Shown: positions 42,273 to 52,864 of the stretch, in pieces
How the letters are laid out: every line of letters starts with the position of its first letter
Position numbering within the stretch: position 1 is the stretch's first letter
DNA from: Dipteronia dyeriana
Taxonomy: Eukaryota > Streptophyta > Magnoliopsida > Sapindales > Sapindaceae
Assembly (NCBI GenBank): GCA_032871835.1
Contig: CM065296.1
Location: 50,993,288 to 51,057,287 of the forward strand
Direction: 5' to 3'
DNA length: 64,000 nt
Translations under genes and position numbers: made by a program
The notes under the pieces: model-generated
Told to the model about the DNA's origin: nothing
The model's database searches: none
Seen by the model: the letters and a program-made list of their open reading frames with translations, nothing else

Positions 42273-42907
42273 TAAAGCATGTGAGGCATGTCTCGTAACC
42301 CTAGACCATCTAGGTGACCAGAAAACACTTTAGCCGGTAAGGTCTTCGTAAATGGATCAGTATGATTGTCTTGTGAGCCTATCTTGGTGACGATCACATC
42401 TCCTCTTTGCACTATCTCTCTAATGAGATGATACTTTCTCTCTATATGCTTCCCTCTCTATATGCTTCTTAGTTCTTTGGAATTAGCCACAACACCATTG
42501 TTATCACGATAAAGTGTGATGGGCTTATCCAGGTCTGGAACAACTTCCAGATCACTCAAGAACTTACAGAGCCAAACAGCCTCTTTGGCAGCTTCACAAA
42601 CGGCTACATATTCAGCTTCCATGTTGGAGTCAGCAATGCAAGATTGCTTGACACTTCTCCACACAATGGATCTACCACCCAGGGTGAATACTGATCCAAA
42701 CGTGGATTTTCTAGAATCCCTGTCAGACTGAAAATTAGAATCTGTGTATCCTAATGGGATCAAATCCTGTCCGGTATAAACTAGCATATAATTTCTCGTT
42801 CTCCGAAGATACTTGAGAATAGACTTAACAGCAACCTAATGATCCAATCTTGGGTTGGACTGGTATCTACTGACTACTTCTACTACATAGCAGATATCCG
42901 GTCTCGT
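42273..42907 (-). pseudogene. Copia RNase H, minus strand
   Basis: The frame 42787-42458 encodes LGYTDSNFQSDRDSRKSTFG (first Asp), SNMEAEYVAVCEAAKEAVWL (Glu) and LYRDNNGVVANSKE; in the last block Cys of the usual 'YCDN' is Arg. The frame breaks at a short tandem duplication (tctctatatgcttccctctc, about 42431-42470), after which the C-terminal part to 42273 is read in other frames (ITKIG-like and the final LRDM block). Confidence 0.8.
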
Positions 42908-43454
42908 TCATAACATAGCATACATGAGACTACCTATTGCCGATGCATAGGGTACACGTCTCATATCCTCAACTTCTTGAGGTGTCTTTGGACACTGTTC
43001 CTTAGACAAGTGAATTCCATGTCTGGAAGGTAAATTACCTTTCTTGGAGTTCTGCATCGAAAATCGCACAAGAATCTTGTCGATATATGATGCCTGAGAT
43101 AGTGCTATGAGTTTGTTCTTACGATTCCTTAAAAGTTGGATCCCTAGAACATAACTTGCCTCTCCCAAATCTTTCATTTGAAATTGGCTAGCTAGCCAAC
43201 CCTTTACATCAAACAACACTCCCACATCATTCCCAATGAGTAGGATATCATCTACGTATAGGCCAAAGAAAACTACTTTCTTGTCAATGATGCGCTTGTA
43301 GACACAAGGCTCATCGACTTTCTGCTCGAAGCCATAGGTTTTGATCACATTATCAAACCTAATATTCCAAGATCTAGATGCTTGCTTAAGTCTATAGATG
43401 GACCTTTGCAGCTTGCAAACCTTTTTCTCTTGATTTGGATACACGAATCCCTAT
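42908..43454 (-). pseudogene. Copia reverse transcriptase, C-terminal part
   Basis: The frame 43444-42908 encodes NQEKKVCKLQRSIYRLKQAS, YGFEQKVDEPCVYKRI, the active-site block LYVDDILLIGNDV (YVDD at 43258-43247), FQMKDLGEASYVLGIQLLR and VPYASAIGSLMYAML. Upstream the domain is interrupted by the hAT transposon and resumes at 47239 with 'SIYMMQ'. Apart from the insertion this part is open over 178 residues. Confidence 0.85.
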
Positions 43455-43462
43455 GGTTGCAT
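43455..43462. repeat. 8-bp target-site duplication GGTTGCAT, left copy
   Basis: Identical to 47231-47238. In the undisturbed copia RT this sequence would occur once. Confidence 0.92.
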
Positions 43463-43478
43463 TAGTGGTGTAAAAATG

Positions 43479-43735
43479 GACTGGCTTAGCCCATTAGGCA
43501 CGGCCTGGCCAGTTCATTTATGGAAACAGGCTTGGCTGGGCCTTGCACGCAACGGTGTCTCAGGCCTGCCCGGCCCGACCTATTTTCAGAACAGTAGGCC
43601 CAGTACGCAGGCCCTCAGGCGGGCCATGCCTACGTGCCGTGCCAGGCCAGTCCGCAGGCCCTTCTGGCAGGTCTGGCGGGTTTGGTCCGACTGGCCAGAC
43701 CTGACAGGCCTGGTCCGACAGGCTAGTCTTTTGGT
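43479..43735. repeat. GC-rich subterminal repeat region of the hAT element, left
   Basis: Dense words such as ggcctggccag, cctgcccggcccgacc, caggccctcaggcgggcc and ccaggccagtccgcaggccc. hAT transposases bind short subterminal repeats, so these are candidate binding sites. The frame at 43476-43787 through this region is a by-product of its GC content. Confidence 0.7.
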
Positions 43736-44074
43736 CCAATTTTTTTTTTCAAATTACGTTTGTTTGGATTTAGGGTTTAGAGTTTAGGATTTGAAATGAA
43801 TAAAGAGAATGAACAATTTTTTAATTATTTATTTATTTTTCACTTATGGAATTCAGTATTACATATTTACATGATTGCCTCATTAAAAACCTTACCAAGA
43901 AAAACCCAGTGGGATAAAAACTTGGTAAGGGAAAGAGAGTGCAACCGTTTTACAACTTACAAGTAAATAATAAATACATATGCAAAAGTATAACCTAGTT
44001 CTGGCCCTGGCCACTACCTGAAGGGTCATCAATATATAGATTGTCGAAATTTAGAATAAGTTCTTTATCTACAA

Positions 44075-46071
44075 TTAGATTTTGCAACCTTTTTTAGCAT
44101 GCTCCCAATCCCGAAGGCTTGTTAGTACCTCCACCATCTCTGGAGACAAACAGCTTCTTCTTGGTTCAATTATGCATCCACTGGTGCTGAAAGCTTGTTC
44201 TGAAGACATCGTTGACACTGGAATAACCAGTACGTCACATGCTAAGTGTGACAGAACTGGATACCTGTACGTATAGGTCTTCCACCATAACAACAAATCA
44301 AACTCTTCATTGTCTTCAACAGCATCGAACTGTGCTTCAAGGTACCTAATAAGTTCGGTACAAGAAGATGGGCTAGATCTTTGCCCTAAAAAAGTACTTG
44401 TTGATTTGTCCTTTTTTCGGCGTTTTAGAAGGCTCCAACTTGTTTTCTTCGGCTCTGTCTCAGGTTGTGTTGATTGAGGGGTGTCAATGTTGCCAAATCT
44501 GCTCTCATAAATACGAAAAATCTTGACCAACTTGGTTCGAATGTCAGTAATTTGTTCTGAATAATCTATTGATAAATTAATACCAATAAACTCAAGTAAA
44601 ACTTCTAAACCAGATAATTTAACCCTATGATCTACTATAGCACTTAAGGCATAAAGTAGAGGAATGTTAGCCCAATATTTTTTCAACTTTGTCTCCATGG
44701 CAACAACTGCAGCGCCTAGATGTTCATATTCTCTATAACTGTTTAACAGTTCAGACATTTCCACTATCTGATGGATTGCCTGGGAAGATGTGGGGTAATA
44801 TACCTTGAAAAGAGTTATAGTGGCATTGTAAAAAATCTTCAAAAATTGAACAAAAATCTTTGCCATATACCAATCGTCTGTGGTAAGTATTTTTGGACTA
44901 TGTTGACCTGTTTCGGCCAATTTCATGTTATAAAAACATGTAATGGTTGTATCATATTCCAAACAATCTTGCAACATTAAATAAGTAGAGTTCCACCTTA
45001 CTGGCATATCATTTTGGAATCGTCTGGGTTTCAGACCATTTAATTTACAATGTCTCTTGAATTCACTGAATCAAGGATTAGAACTGTAAATCCAAGAAAT
45101 GGCATCTCTGATGCGATCTATTTGGTTGTTTACCTGCTTTAAACTAGCCTGTACAACTAAATTTATAATATGGCATGCACACCGTTGATGGAAGAAATAA
45201 CCTCCATCTTGCGGGATATTCCTTACAACAAACAATGCAATAGAGCTAGTATTTGCAGATGCATTATCAAATTGATCGAAAAGATGCGATGTGTGATTTC
45301 ATAAGTTTCTAAAACTTCCATTATGACATTAAAAATGTTTTCTGCGGTATGTGCAAAATCCATAGGACGAAAACCAAAAATTCTTTTTGTTATCCTTCAG
45401 TCAGAATCTAAATAATGTCTCGTGACACATAAATAGTTCTGTTTGGAACATGCATTCCAAATATCAGAAGTTAATGAAACAGAGACACTTAAATGTTGTA
45501 TTTCAGCAACTAAGTCATCCCTTTGGGTTTCAAACAATCGTATCAAATCATTTCTAGTGGTGGTTCTAGAAACAGGTTCAAATTGGGGGTTGTATGCAGA
45601 TGTGATTAATTCTTTATAAAATGGACTCTCACCAATACTGATCGGTTGATCAGTTTGTGCAATGTATCATGCCAAGAACTCTCTAGCGTGCATGGCATCG
45701 AATTGCCACGTCGTAACGGACTCGTCTGGGTGCCGTTGAAGTTGTGTGTGGGTTGTAGTGTCTACCTGTCCATGTGCAGGCATACATTTGTGCGTATGCC
45801 GTCTCAAATGTCCGGTTCCCCCCGTACTTGTAGCATAATCCTTATGACAAAACTTACATTTAGCTCTTGGGCCAGACGTCCCGTTTGGGAGTGTCATTTG
45901 GACTATGTTGAAACATTGCCACACATCTGATGTTAATTTTCTGGGACGTGATGTTGGTGTAACTCCGGAACCAGAAGGTCTTTCTTGAGTATGGGTCGGC
46001 TCTGAAATATCAAATTCATCGTTGAGCATATTCAAACCGTCCGGAAAATAAGACTGCTGGTTAGGATCCAT
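44075..46071 (-). pseudogene. hAT transposase, broken
   Basis: Minus strand from ATG 46071. A BED-type zinc finger comes first (CKFCHKDYATS..HLRRHTHKC: Cys72, Cys75, His88, His92/94). After a stop at 45666, middle-domain blocks follow: HLSVSVSLTSDIWNACSKQN, then after another stop (about 45402) and a frameshift near 45275, QRCACHIINLVVQASLKQVN. A third stop is at about 45065. The open C-terminal frame 45007-44075 has MPVRWNSTYLMLQDC and the hAT dimerisation domain (DLLLWWKTYTYRYPVLSHLA, MSSEQAFSTSGCII, LSPEMVEVLTSLRDW). Order and motifs are those of plant RICESLEEPER/Tam3-like hAT proteins. Three stops and one shift make it non-functional. Confidence 0.88.
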
Positions 46072-47027
46072 TATCTGAAGTACAAAAATGAAAACTATAG
46101 TAGTAAATAGTCAAATTAAAAATCAATATTTACTAACAGTAATCTTAATTTACTAACAATAATTACTATAAATAATACGACACTTACAATAATTAATTTA
46201 CTTCAAAAACAAATTAAATAAACAAAAAAAATCATAATCTATTAACAAAACATATTAAATTCACTACTACAAATAAAATTGATAAATTTACTAACATAAT
46301 ATACTAACATAAAATTGATGAATTGAACCACTACTCTTAAATTTACTAACAAAAATTTTTTAATTCACTACTACACTTTAAATTCATAATATACTCACTA
46401 AAAATATTAAAATAAACAACTACACTAAAAATTCATAATTTATGAAAAAAAAAACAATATCAAACGTAATTACTACACTTAACATTCATCATTTACAAAA
46501 TTAAATTTAGTAATACAAATTAACTTTCTAAATTTACTAATAACAAATATTAAAATTACTACTAAACTTAAAAATCTTAATATACTAAACAAATAATATT
46601 AACATTAAAGCCCAAAAATTGATAAACTAACTAACTAAATATAAATGTTTTCATTAAGTAACTAAAATCTAAACATAAACATATAAATTTACTATGAGAA
46701 TATGTTTGAGCAAAAGTAATAACAAAATTGTACCTTTAAAATTTGGTGTGTTGGTGGAAAATGTAGAGAATTTTGTAATGAGAGTAATAACCAAAAAAGT
46801 TTAGAGAATTGGAGAATATATTAGAGATTGAGATTTGAGAGAATGAGAGATTGAAAGAATGATAGAGAGTGTGAATGGAAAATGAAATGGATGGAAGTAT
46901 TTATAGAAAAATTTGATTTGTGGGTCAAAATGTAATTTAAAAGATTTTAGGGGGGTTTTTGTAAAAAAATTTGGCTCCAACGGCTAAAATTCAAATTCCA
47001 TTGGAGGGGTTTTGAAAAAAAAAACCT
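46072..47027. other. 5' non-coding part of the hAT element
   Basis: AT-rich sequence upstream of the transposase start, with many degenerate repeats of 'aaatttactaacaaaaat' (46120-46640). It probably holds the promoter and 5' UTR. No separate gene is seen. Confidence 0.5.
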
Positions 47028-47215
47028 GATCGGCCGAACGGACCGGCCGACCGGTCCAACAGGCCAAGCACGCCGGCTTGGCATGCCGTGGCTGGTCGGC
47101 CTGCCGCCTCCTACAAGCGGCCCGGCACGCGGCCTATCAAGGGCCAGGCCGTGGCCTGGCTCGCTACCTTCACGGGTCGTGCCATGCATGGCCCGTTATC
47201 TCCCTGGGCTGACTC
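47028..47215. repeat. GC-rich subterminal repeat region of the hAT element, right
   Basis: Words such as cggccgaacggaccggccg, gccggcttggcatgccg and caagcggcccggcacgcgg mirror the left subterminal region in inverse orientation. Confidence 0.7.
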
Positions 47216-47238
47216 ATTTTTACAGCACTAGGTTGCAT

Positions 47239-48003
47239 CATATAAATGCTCTCGTCAAGATTGCCATTCAAGAATGCAGTCTTGACATCCATTTACCAAA
47301 TTTCATAATCAAAATAGGCAGCAATGGATAAGAGAATCCTAATAGACTTAAACATGGCTACTAGCGAGAAGGTCTCTTCATAATTGACCCTCTCTTTTTG
47401 AGTATAACCTTTGGCCACTAGCCTTGCCTTAAAGGTCTCTACCTACCCTTCTACTCCTCTCTTTCTCTTGTAAATCCACTTATACTCTATGGGTTTTACC
47501 CCATCCGGTAAGTCTACAAGATTCTAGACTGAGTTAGAGTACATGGACTCCATCTCGAGATTCATGGCTTTAAGCCATTCCTCTTTATCAGGATCTTCCA
47601 TTGCAATCGTAAATGTCAACGGATAATCCACACTATCAGTAGAGACAACACCTTGTCCCTCACCTATACCTAAATAACGTTCAGGTTATCTCACAACCCT
47701 CTCACTACATCTAGGTTGTAGTGTATCCTGATCAGGAACCATCTGACTCTCAGATGTTTGTGGATCAACAACTCTTGTTGATAAAACACTAGTCTCACTA
47801 GGCTCCAGCTCATTTAACACAATCTTGGAACGAGGTTTATGGTCACTAATGTAATTGTCTTCAAGAAACATTGTATTTGTCGATACAAATACTTTGTTTT
47901 CTTCTGGACTATAGAAGTGTCCACATCTGGTCTCCTTAGAGTATCCTACAAATAGGCAAACAACAGACTTGGAGTCTAGCTTTCCAGTTCTGTTCTTTAG
48001 CAT
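47239..48003 (-). pseudogene. Copia RT N-terminal part and integrase C-terminal region
   Basis: 47239-47690 shows the RT start on the minus strand only in pieces (VKTAFLNGNLDESIYMMQ next to the hAT junction, YKRKRGV, EEWLKAMNLEMESMYSN) with several stops. The frame 48003-47686 is open: MLKNRTGKLDSKSVVCLFVG, FVSTNTMFLEDNYISDHKPR and the link to RT ending CSERVVR. It corresponds to 34980-35320 on the plus strand, and shows what lies just upstream there. Confidence 0.8.
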
Positions 48004-48733
48004 GTGTGCTGGACACCCCCATATGTGAAAATGTCACAAACTAGCTTTATGACCATTCCACAACTCTACGAGAGTCTTAGGAACAGATTTGGATTGCACT
48101 ACATTCAAAATGTATGTCGTTGTTTGTAACGCATATCCCGAAAAGAAATTTGGTAATGATGAGAAACTAATCATAGATCTCACCATTTCCATCATGGTTC
48201 TATTTCTCCTCTCCGCTACACCATTTTACTGAGGTGTACCGGGAGCTATGAGTCTGGAAATTTTCCTATGCTCAACCATGAAGTCTTCAAACTCTTGGTC
48301 AAGATACTCACCTCCACGATCCGATCGTAGTGACTTGATAATCTTACTTAATTGATTCTCAACTTCAGCTCAAAATTCTTTAAACTTTTCAAAAGTTTTT
48401 GACTTTCGTTGCATCAGGTAGATGTATCTGTATCTTGAGCAATCATCTATAAAGGTGACATAATACTCATAACTACCCCTAGCATTAACATTCATCGGTC
48501 CATAGACGTCTGTGTGTATAAGCTCTAGCGATTCTTTAGCTCTAAGCCCTTTTCCAGTAAAAGGTCTCTTAGTCATCTGACCTTCCAGACAAGATTCGCA
48601 GACAGGTAAAGTGATAACCTTTAACTCACTTAAAGGCCCGCTTTTTACTAGTCTGTCTATCAGGTCAAGGTTGATATGACCAAGCCTTAGATACCATAGA
48701 TATGTGTCATTATCTAGAGAAATCTTATGTCGT
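48004..48733 (-). pseudogene. Copia integrase core and zinc finger
   Basis: The frame 48576-48370 encodes MTKRPFTGKGLRAKESLELI, HTDVYGPMNVNARGSYEYYV (first Asp) and DDCSRYRYIYLMQRKSKTFE. The second and third acidic blocks lie in 48360-48200 in broken frames ([32 protein letters not shown]). Cysteine and histidine positions for the zinc finger lie at 48660-48590 (ICESCLEGQM). A stop after 'FKEF' (48370) is one of several. Confidence 0.8.
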
Positions 48734-49030
48734 TTAGTTTTTAAACATTTCTTTGTTGAGCAGTGTAGTATGTATTAATGGCCTTAACATATACAAATTG
48801 TTTTCATTAATTCCTGAACAAATATTCAGATCATTCTTTCCAATAATAACAGACTTAATATTAAAAGAAATAGAATATTTTTGTTCTAACAACTTAGAAG
48901 CGGAAATCAAATTCCGTGTAAATCTAGGAATATAAAATACAATGTCCAACAATATATAATTATTACAAAAACGTAATCTAATTACGCCCACTGCTCGTGC
49001 CGACACGACATCCCATAACCCCACACGCAT
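48734..49030 (-). pseudogene. Copia protease end and GAG-pre-integrase
   Basis: Open minus-strand frame: MRVGLWDVVSARAVGVIRLR, then YILLDIVFYIPRFTRNLISA and NLNICSGINENNLYMLRPL, the typical stretch before the integrase zinc finger. The last residues run to the stop at 48734. Confidence 0.75.
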
Positions 49031-49057
49031 TGAGAAGGCTCCCTCCTCTAGCTGTGT

Positions 49058-49588
49058 TCAAGAATCAGTCCACTGCAAAGAAGAACAAACATTGTTAGTG
49101 GCCCTTGAATCAACTATATAGGGTGAAGAATCTTCTTCCATTAAACAAGATTCAAGAACAAGTAAATCATATTTACTTTTCGTCTTTTTCTTCTTGGCTA
49201 CCGCCTCCAAGTACTGAGGACAGTTCCTCTTCCAGTGCCCGACCTTGTTAAAATGGAAACATTTTCCTTTGTCTTGGTCGGTGGAGGTGCCCTTCTTTTT
49301 TCTTTGGGCTTTCTTGGGTATGGGCTTACCCTTTGCCTTCCCAGCAGACCTCTTCCTCTTCTTATTATTAGAGAAAGATGGTTTGGCAACATTTGCCTCA
49401 CCGGTCTTGCCCTTATTGTCCTTAATCAAAGACTCAAAGGTGGCGAGCTCATTGAGCAACTGTGTAAGATTGAACTTTAACTTGTTCATCCCGTAGTTGC
49501 TTTTAAAATGATCAAAACTCTTCGGAAGAGTCGTCAGTATGATGCTCACTTGACAAGGTTCGTCAATGGCCCCACCATTGACTTCTAT
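49058..49588 (-). pseudogene. Copia gag C-terminal half and protease start
   Basis: The frame 49549-49058 encodes SIILTTLPKSFDHFKSNYGM and KFNLTQLLNELATFESLIKD (gag of UBN2 type), a Lys-rich segment (FSNNKKRKRSAGKAKGKP), the zinc knuckle CFHFNKVGHWKRNCPQYL (second Cys replaced by Phe) and the protease block YIVDSRATNNVCSSLQ, where the usual Asp-Ser-Gly is Asp-Ser-Arg. Both zinc knuckle and protease therefore carry damaging changes. The N-terminal half is lost at the SIRE LTR junction (about 49588). Confidence 0.8.
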
Positions 49589-51540
49589 TGAAACAAATAT
49601 GCTGGTGTGTATAATATTAATCTAGAAGGGGGGAGGGGGGGGGGTGAATAGATTTTAAACAAATTTAACCAATTTTCGTTAAAGGTCAAGATTACGAAAA
49701 TGTCCCTATCTAATTACAAAAATACCACAAGTGTAATAAATGCGGAAATAGTAAAGACACTTGAGATATACGTGGAAACCCTCCAAATGGGAAAAACCAT
49801 GGGTTGATAAATGCACCACACTAGAACCTCGAATCCACTAATGGTAAAGGAATTTCAACCTAATCCCGGTTTAATTCACTACCACTACCTAATCCCGGTA
49901 TAAATGAACCTAGTCCATCTTGCTTGTGATTTAAGCTACCTACTCCCGGAAGCAACATAAGTCTTACTTCTCAATGAAGAGATAAAATGCCCTAAGTAAA
50001 TATGTGGTGATATTCAATGAACAAACAAGGCTAGGAAACCCTATATGCTTATCTAGGATAATGGGATGACAATTAATGCAATCCTAGATATCAAGAGCTA
50101 AATGAAATGTTCAAGAAGCTTAGCTAAACATAGATCATACAATCCTATGAAGCTATCACAATACAACACTCAATCATGGCATCACAACAATCAATTTGTA
50201 TCTAGAAAATGTTCTAAGAGCATACAAATAATCAAAGAGAAGGTTTAACAAGTAAAACACTTAACTTGTAAGAAGATAGTGAAGAACTTACCAAACAAGA
50301 TGTGATGAAGCAACCCTATCCATTGATGCACTCTAAATGAACTTAGATTATACAAGGTGAAGTTTTGATGCACATGGGAATCCTTTGAGTGATTAAAAAT
50401 GAGATCTTGGAAGAGTTTTTCCTTTGAAATGTGTTCTAAGGAAAATATATGGTATTCTGAACTCTGACACAACCTTAAAGCACTGAGTTATATATATATA
50501 TAAGATCCAAACAAAGTGAGGTCGTTTTGGAAAAAACGTTCCAGCTTCCTCTGTGTGGCTGGTGACGTGCGATGGTCGAGTAGCGCACCACTAGCGCATA
50601 GCCTATTTTTACCACAGACGCTGGACGAGTGGCGTATCCCAATGGCGTAACACATGCACAGATTCTCTGTGATATTTGGGCTGGTGAGGCTGCGCTAGTC
50701 GAGTAGCGCACGCCTACTTTTCTCAACTGTGCGCGGGTGCAGCAGCGCAACTCAGTGGCGCATGACTAGCGGCGTTCCACTGGAATGTTCCGCTGGTCGA
50801 GTAGCGCACCACCAGTGCACAACCTGATTTCAACACTCAAACATACAATTTCAACAAGTTCGAGAGTGATGAAACATGCATCCTATTCTAATGCCAAACA
50901 TGACATAAAACATTTAATTATAAGATGCAAATAAATCAATAAGAGTCATCAAAATGCACACAAGAAAACACTCAACATATAAGAATTAAAGTTACGCATG
51001 AATTTGTGAGTGTGTGCATATATCTCTTCAAAGTAAGTAAGCACAAGAATTTTACCTTCGGTGCTTCTCCTCTTGAGGTCTTGAGAGCCTAGGCTGCCCT
51101 TACATAATACCCCAAAAATGTGATTTGTTCACGAAAAAAGCCAACCAATAAATGAGAACTTTATAATCTCCTCCTTTGGCTATTTCGTGACAAAACCACC
51201 ACTCACATTGATCATCACAAAACAAAATAAAAACACATGGAAGATATTCTACATTACAAAGAGATAAACATAAAAAAAACTTCAAATCTTCAATCTTTTG
51301 TAGAACTATCAACCCTACATACACTATCCAACCAAGTGCTTGTGAGATGATCAAGTGAATATAAAACAAAAGAAATTGCATTCAATAATATGAGTATGAC
51401 ATCGTGAAATGCTCATGCAATGCTCCCCCTCAACGGGTTACTCCCCCTACATGTAATCTCCCCCTCAAACAAATACTACTCCCTCCTTTAAAGCCAACAC
51501 ATGCTACTCTCCTAACACCACAATGTTAGGTCAATGCTAC
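49589..51540 (-). mobile_element. SIRE-like Ty1/copia element, 3' end (3' LTR and part of the 3' region)
   Basis: The left end tgaaac (49589) is the reverse of the SIRE LTR end ...TTTCA seen at 32682, and is followed by the family's poly(C) block ('tctagaaggggggaggggggggggtgaata', 49620-49650). The LTR extends right to about 51165, where the reversed purine tract aaaggaggagatta (51178-51165) marks its start. 51166-51540 is internal 3' sequence with three GAGGGGGAG/TAGGGGGAG words on the minus strand and a frame (51381-51100) with no clear domain. The CRM LTR cuts it off at 51541. Confidence 0.7.
50540..50830. repeat. GC-rich repeated module in the second SIRE LTR
   Basis: The words 'ctggtcgagtagcgcacca' and close variants (gatggtcgagtagcgcacc, gcgctagtcgagtagcgca, gctggacgagtggcg, actcagtggcgcatgactag) recur at least five times in a GC-rich island of an AT-rich LTR. 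Many are near-palindromic (tgcgctagtcgagtagcgca). It takes the place that a different hairpin module occupies at 34066-34133 in the other SIRE LTR. Confidence 0.7.
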
Positions 51541-52242
51541 TCATGAGAACAAGGCGGCTGCATCAAATGATCCATTGCATGTTCCGGTTGAGCCAATAAC
51601 AAGGGCAAGAGCTAAGAGATTCAAAGAAGCACTAAATGGCCTAATTCAAGATACTTGGGTTGATTTTGAATTGTTGAAGTCCAAGATAAACCCACATGAA
51701 GACCAAGGCAGAATAATAAAGACTTGGGTGTGTGGCACAAGCTAGGAGAAGAGTCAACTTTGGCTAATTTATTCCCTCTTAATTTCCAAAGAATAATAGT
51801 TGATTTGTTTCCAGATTTAGCTTTCCAATTATGGAGCAAGTCAATAGTTTCTCGAATTAGTTTTCTTCTGATTATAAGGCCTTAATGGCCAAATTATCTT
51901 GTTTCCTTTTAGGATGGCTTATAGCCTTTCTTTTCGTTTAGGGTTTTAGTATATAAAGGAACGAATTGGATGTAATTCGACTGACTTGAATTGAATTAAA
52001 AATTTGTGAGAGTTCATCTCTTTTTGGTTCTGAAAACTTGACTTATCACTCACATCTTCTTCTTGTTCTTGAGTGTGGCGTCTTCAACTTCTTGATACCG
52101 TTGGTTCTTACCTCCTTCTAGGTAACGGGTCACGGTCCGATAACGTTCTTGTTTGTAAACTTGGTTAGAAAACGATCCTTCGTTACCATATATTGGTTCC
52201 GGGTCTCACTGCTCTTGATGAGGTTCATATCCGTTGGTATCA
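51541..52242 (+). mobile_element. 5' LTR of the CRM-like element (702 bp)
   Basis: It starts TCATGAGAACAAGG, where the 3' LTR and the solo LTR at 30473 have TGATGAGAA, and ends CCGTTGGTATCA. TATA box tatataaagg at 51950-51959. It lacks about 32 bp present in the 3' LTR (around 57632-57690) and a 24-bp repeat of the 'gatttgtttcc' region. The end position is set by the solo LTR at 30473-31416. Confidence 0.85.
51950..51959 (+). promoter_or_regulatory. TATA box of the CRM-like LTR
   Basis: tatataaagg, with the same motif in the 3' LTR (about 57942-57951) and a variant (agtataaaaggg) in the solo LTR at 31080. Confidence 0.5.
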
Positions 52243-52246
52243 GAGC
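52235..52246 (+). other. Primer-binding site of the CRM-like element, overlapping the LTR end
   Basis: TGGTATCAGAGC is an exact complement of the 3' end of initiator tRNA-Met. The LTR end defined by the solo copy at 30473-31416 corresponds to 52242, so the first eight bases of the binding site are inside the LTR. Confidence 0.75.
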
Positions 52247-52864
52247 TAGGCTTCTGAATCAGGTTTAATCTATCCTTGTTCTTTCTCTTCTCTGTATTCG
52301 TTTGTTTCAACAAAAAAAAAGAAGGCTTACTTGAGTCCACTTGATCAAGGTTGGTAAAAAAAAACAACGTTTGATCAAATCTGGTACCAAAAAAAAAATG
52401 TACCAAAAGCTTGCTTGAGTCCACTTGATCAAGGTCGGTAAAAAAAAAAAAAAAAAACTTGATTGAGTCCACTTGATTAAGGTCAGTAAAAAAAAGTACA
52501 AATTTTTTTTTGGGTCGTGTAGTTGAACATATATCAACTATTTCTATTCCTAATCTTGATTCCGTGCATTGAAATTCAAAAAAAAAATAGCTAAAGAATT
52601 CCATCTTCATTATTCTTGTCCTTTTGTTTTGTTACTTCTATTTTTCATGTACTTCTTGTGAGTGTCCGTATAAGTCAAGAAAAAAAGATAGAAGAACTGA
52701 ATGAGCAAAGAGTGGAAAAAGGCAAGAGTGTGTGAGCTCATCAGAGGGTAAAAACCAAAGAATTGAGTGAAAACACGAGTGTGAGTGCCACCATCTTTGA
52801 GAGTAAACACATGAGGGAGTGTTTGTGAGGCTTACTAATTTCTTTTGTTTTGCAGGTTTCAAAT
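52243..52864 (+). repeat. CRM leader with a triplicated A-rich motif
   Basis: Non-coding leader between LTR and gag. The motif cttgagtccacttgatcaag followed by 'gtnggt' and a long A run occurs near 52330 and 52414, and as attgagtccacttgattaag near 52462. Two 'tggtaccaaaaa' variants lie between. A second A/G-rich part (52680-52800) precedes the gag start at 52865. Confidence 0.7.

Larger units (their letters stand above)
43463..47230 (-). mobile_element. hAT transposon with intact ends (3768 bp)
   Basis: Ends: TAGTGGTGTAAAAATG (43463) and, reversed, TAGTGCTGTAAAAATG (47230), a 16-bp terminal inverted repeat with one mismatch. GGTTGCAT flanks both sides (43455-43462 and 47231-47238), the 8-bp duplication made by hAT transposases. 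Both subterminal regions (43479-43735 and 47028-47215) are strikingly GC-rich with many GGCC/GGCAC words in opposite orientation. The transposase gene is on the minus strand and broken, so the element is not autonomous now, but its ends could be recognised by a related transposase. Confidence 0.95.
40138..49588 (-). mobile_element. Angela/BARE-like Ty1/copia element, minus strand, split by a hAT transposon
   Basis: Minus strand: gag (49549-49058), GAG-pre-integrase (49030-48734), integrase (about 48600-47686), RT (47690-47239 and 43454-42908), RNase H (42787-42458), polypurine tract, 3' LTR (42257-40138). The 5' end, including 5' LTR and gag start, is cut at about 49588 by a SIRE-type LTR. 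A complete hAT transposon (43463-47230) lies in the RT, with an 8-bp duplication. 'TDVYGPMN...DDCSRYRYIYLM' and ~2.1-kb TGTTGG...CCAACA LTRs fit the Angela lineage. Confidence 0.87.

Noticed and set aside
43476..43787. Open frame in the GC-rich left end of the hAT element, and its counterparts at 46947-47331
   Set aside because: GC-rich subterminal repeats have few stops by composition; positions coincide with repeats, not with a gene.
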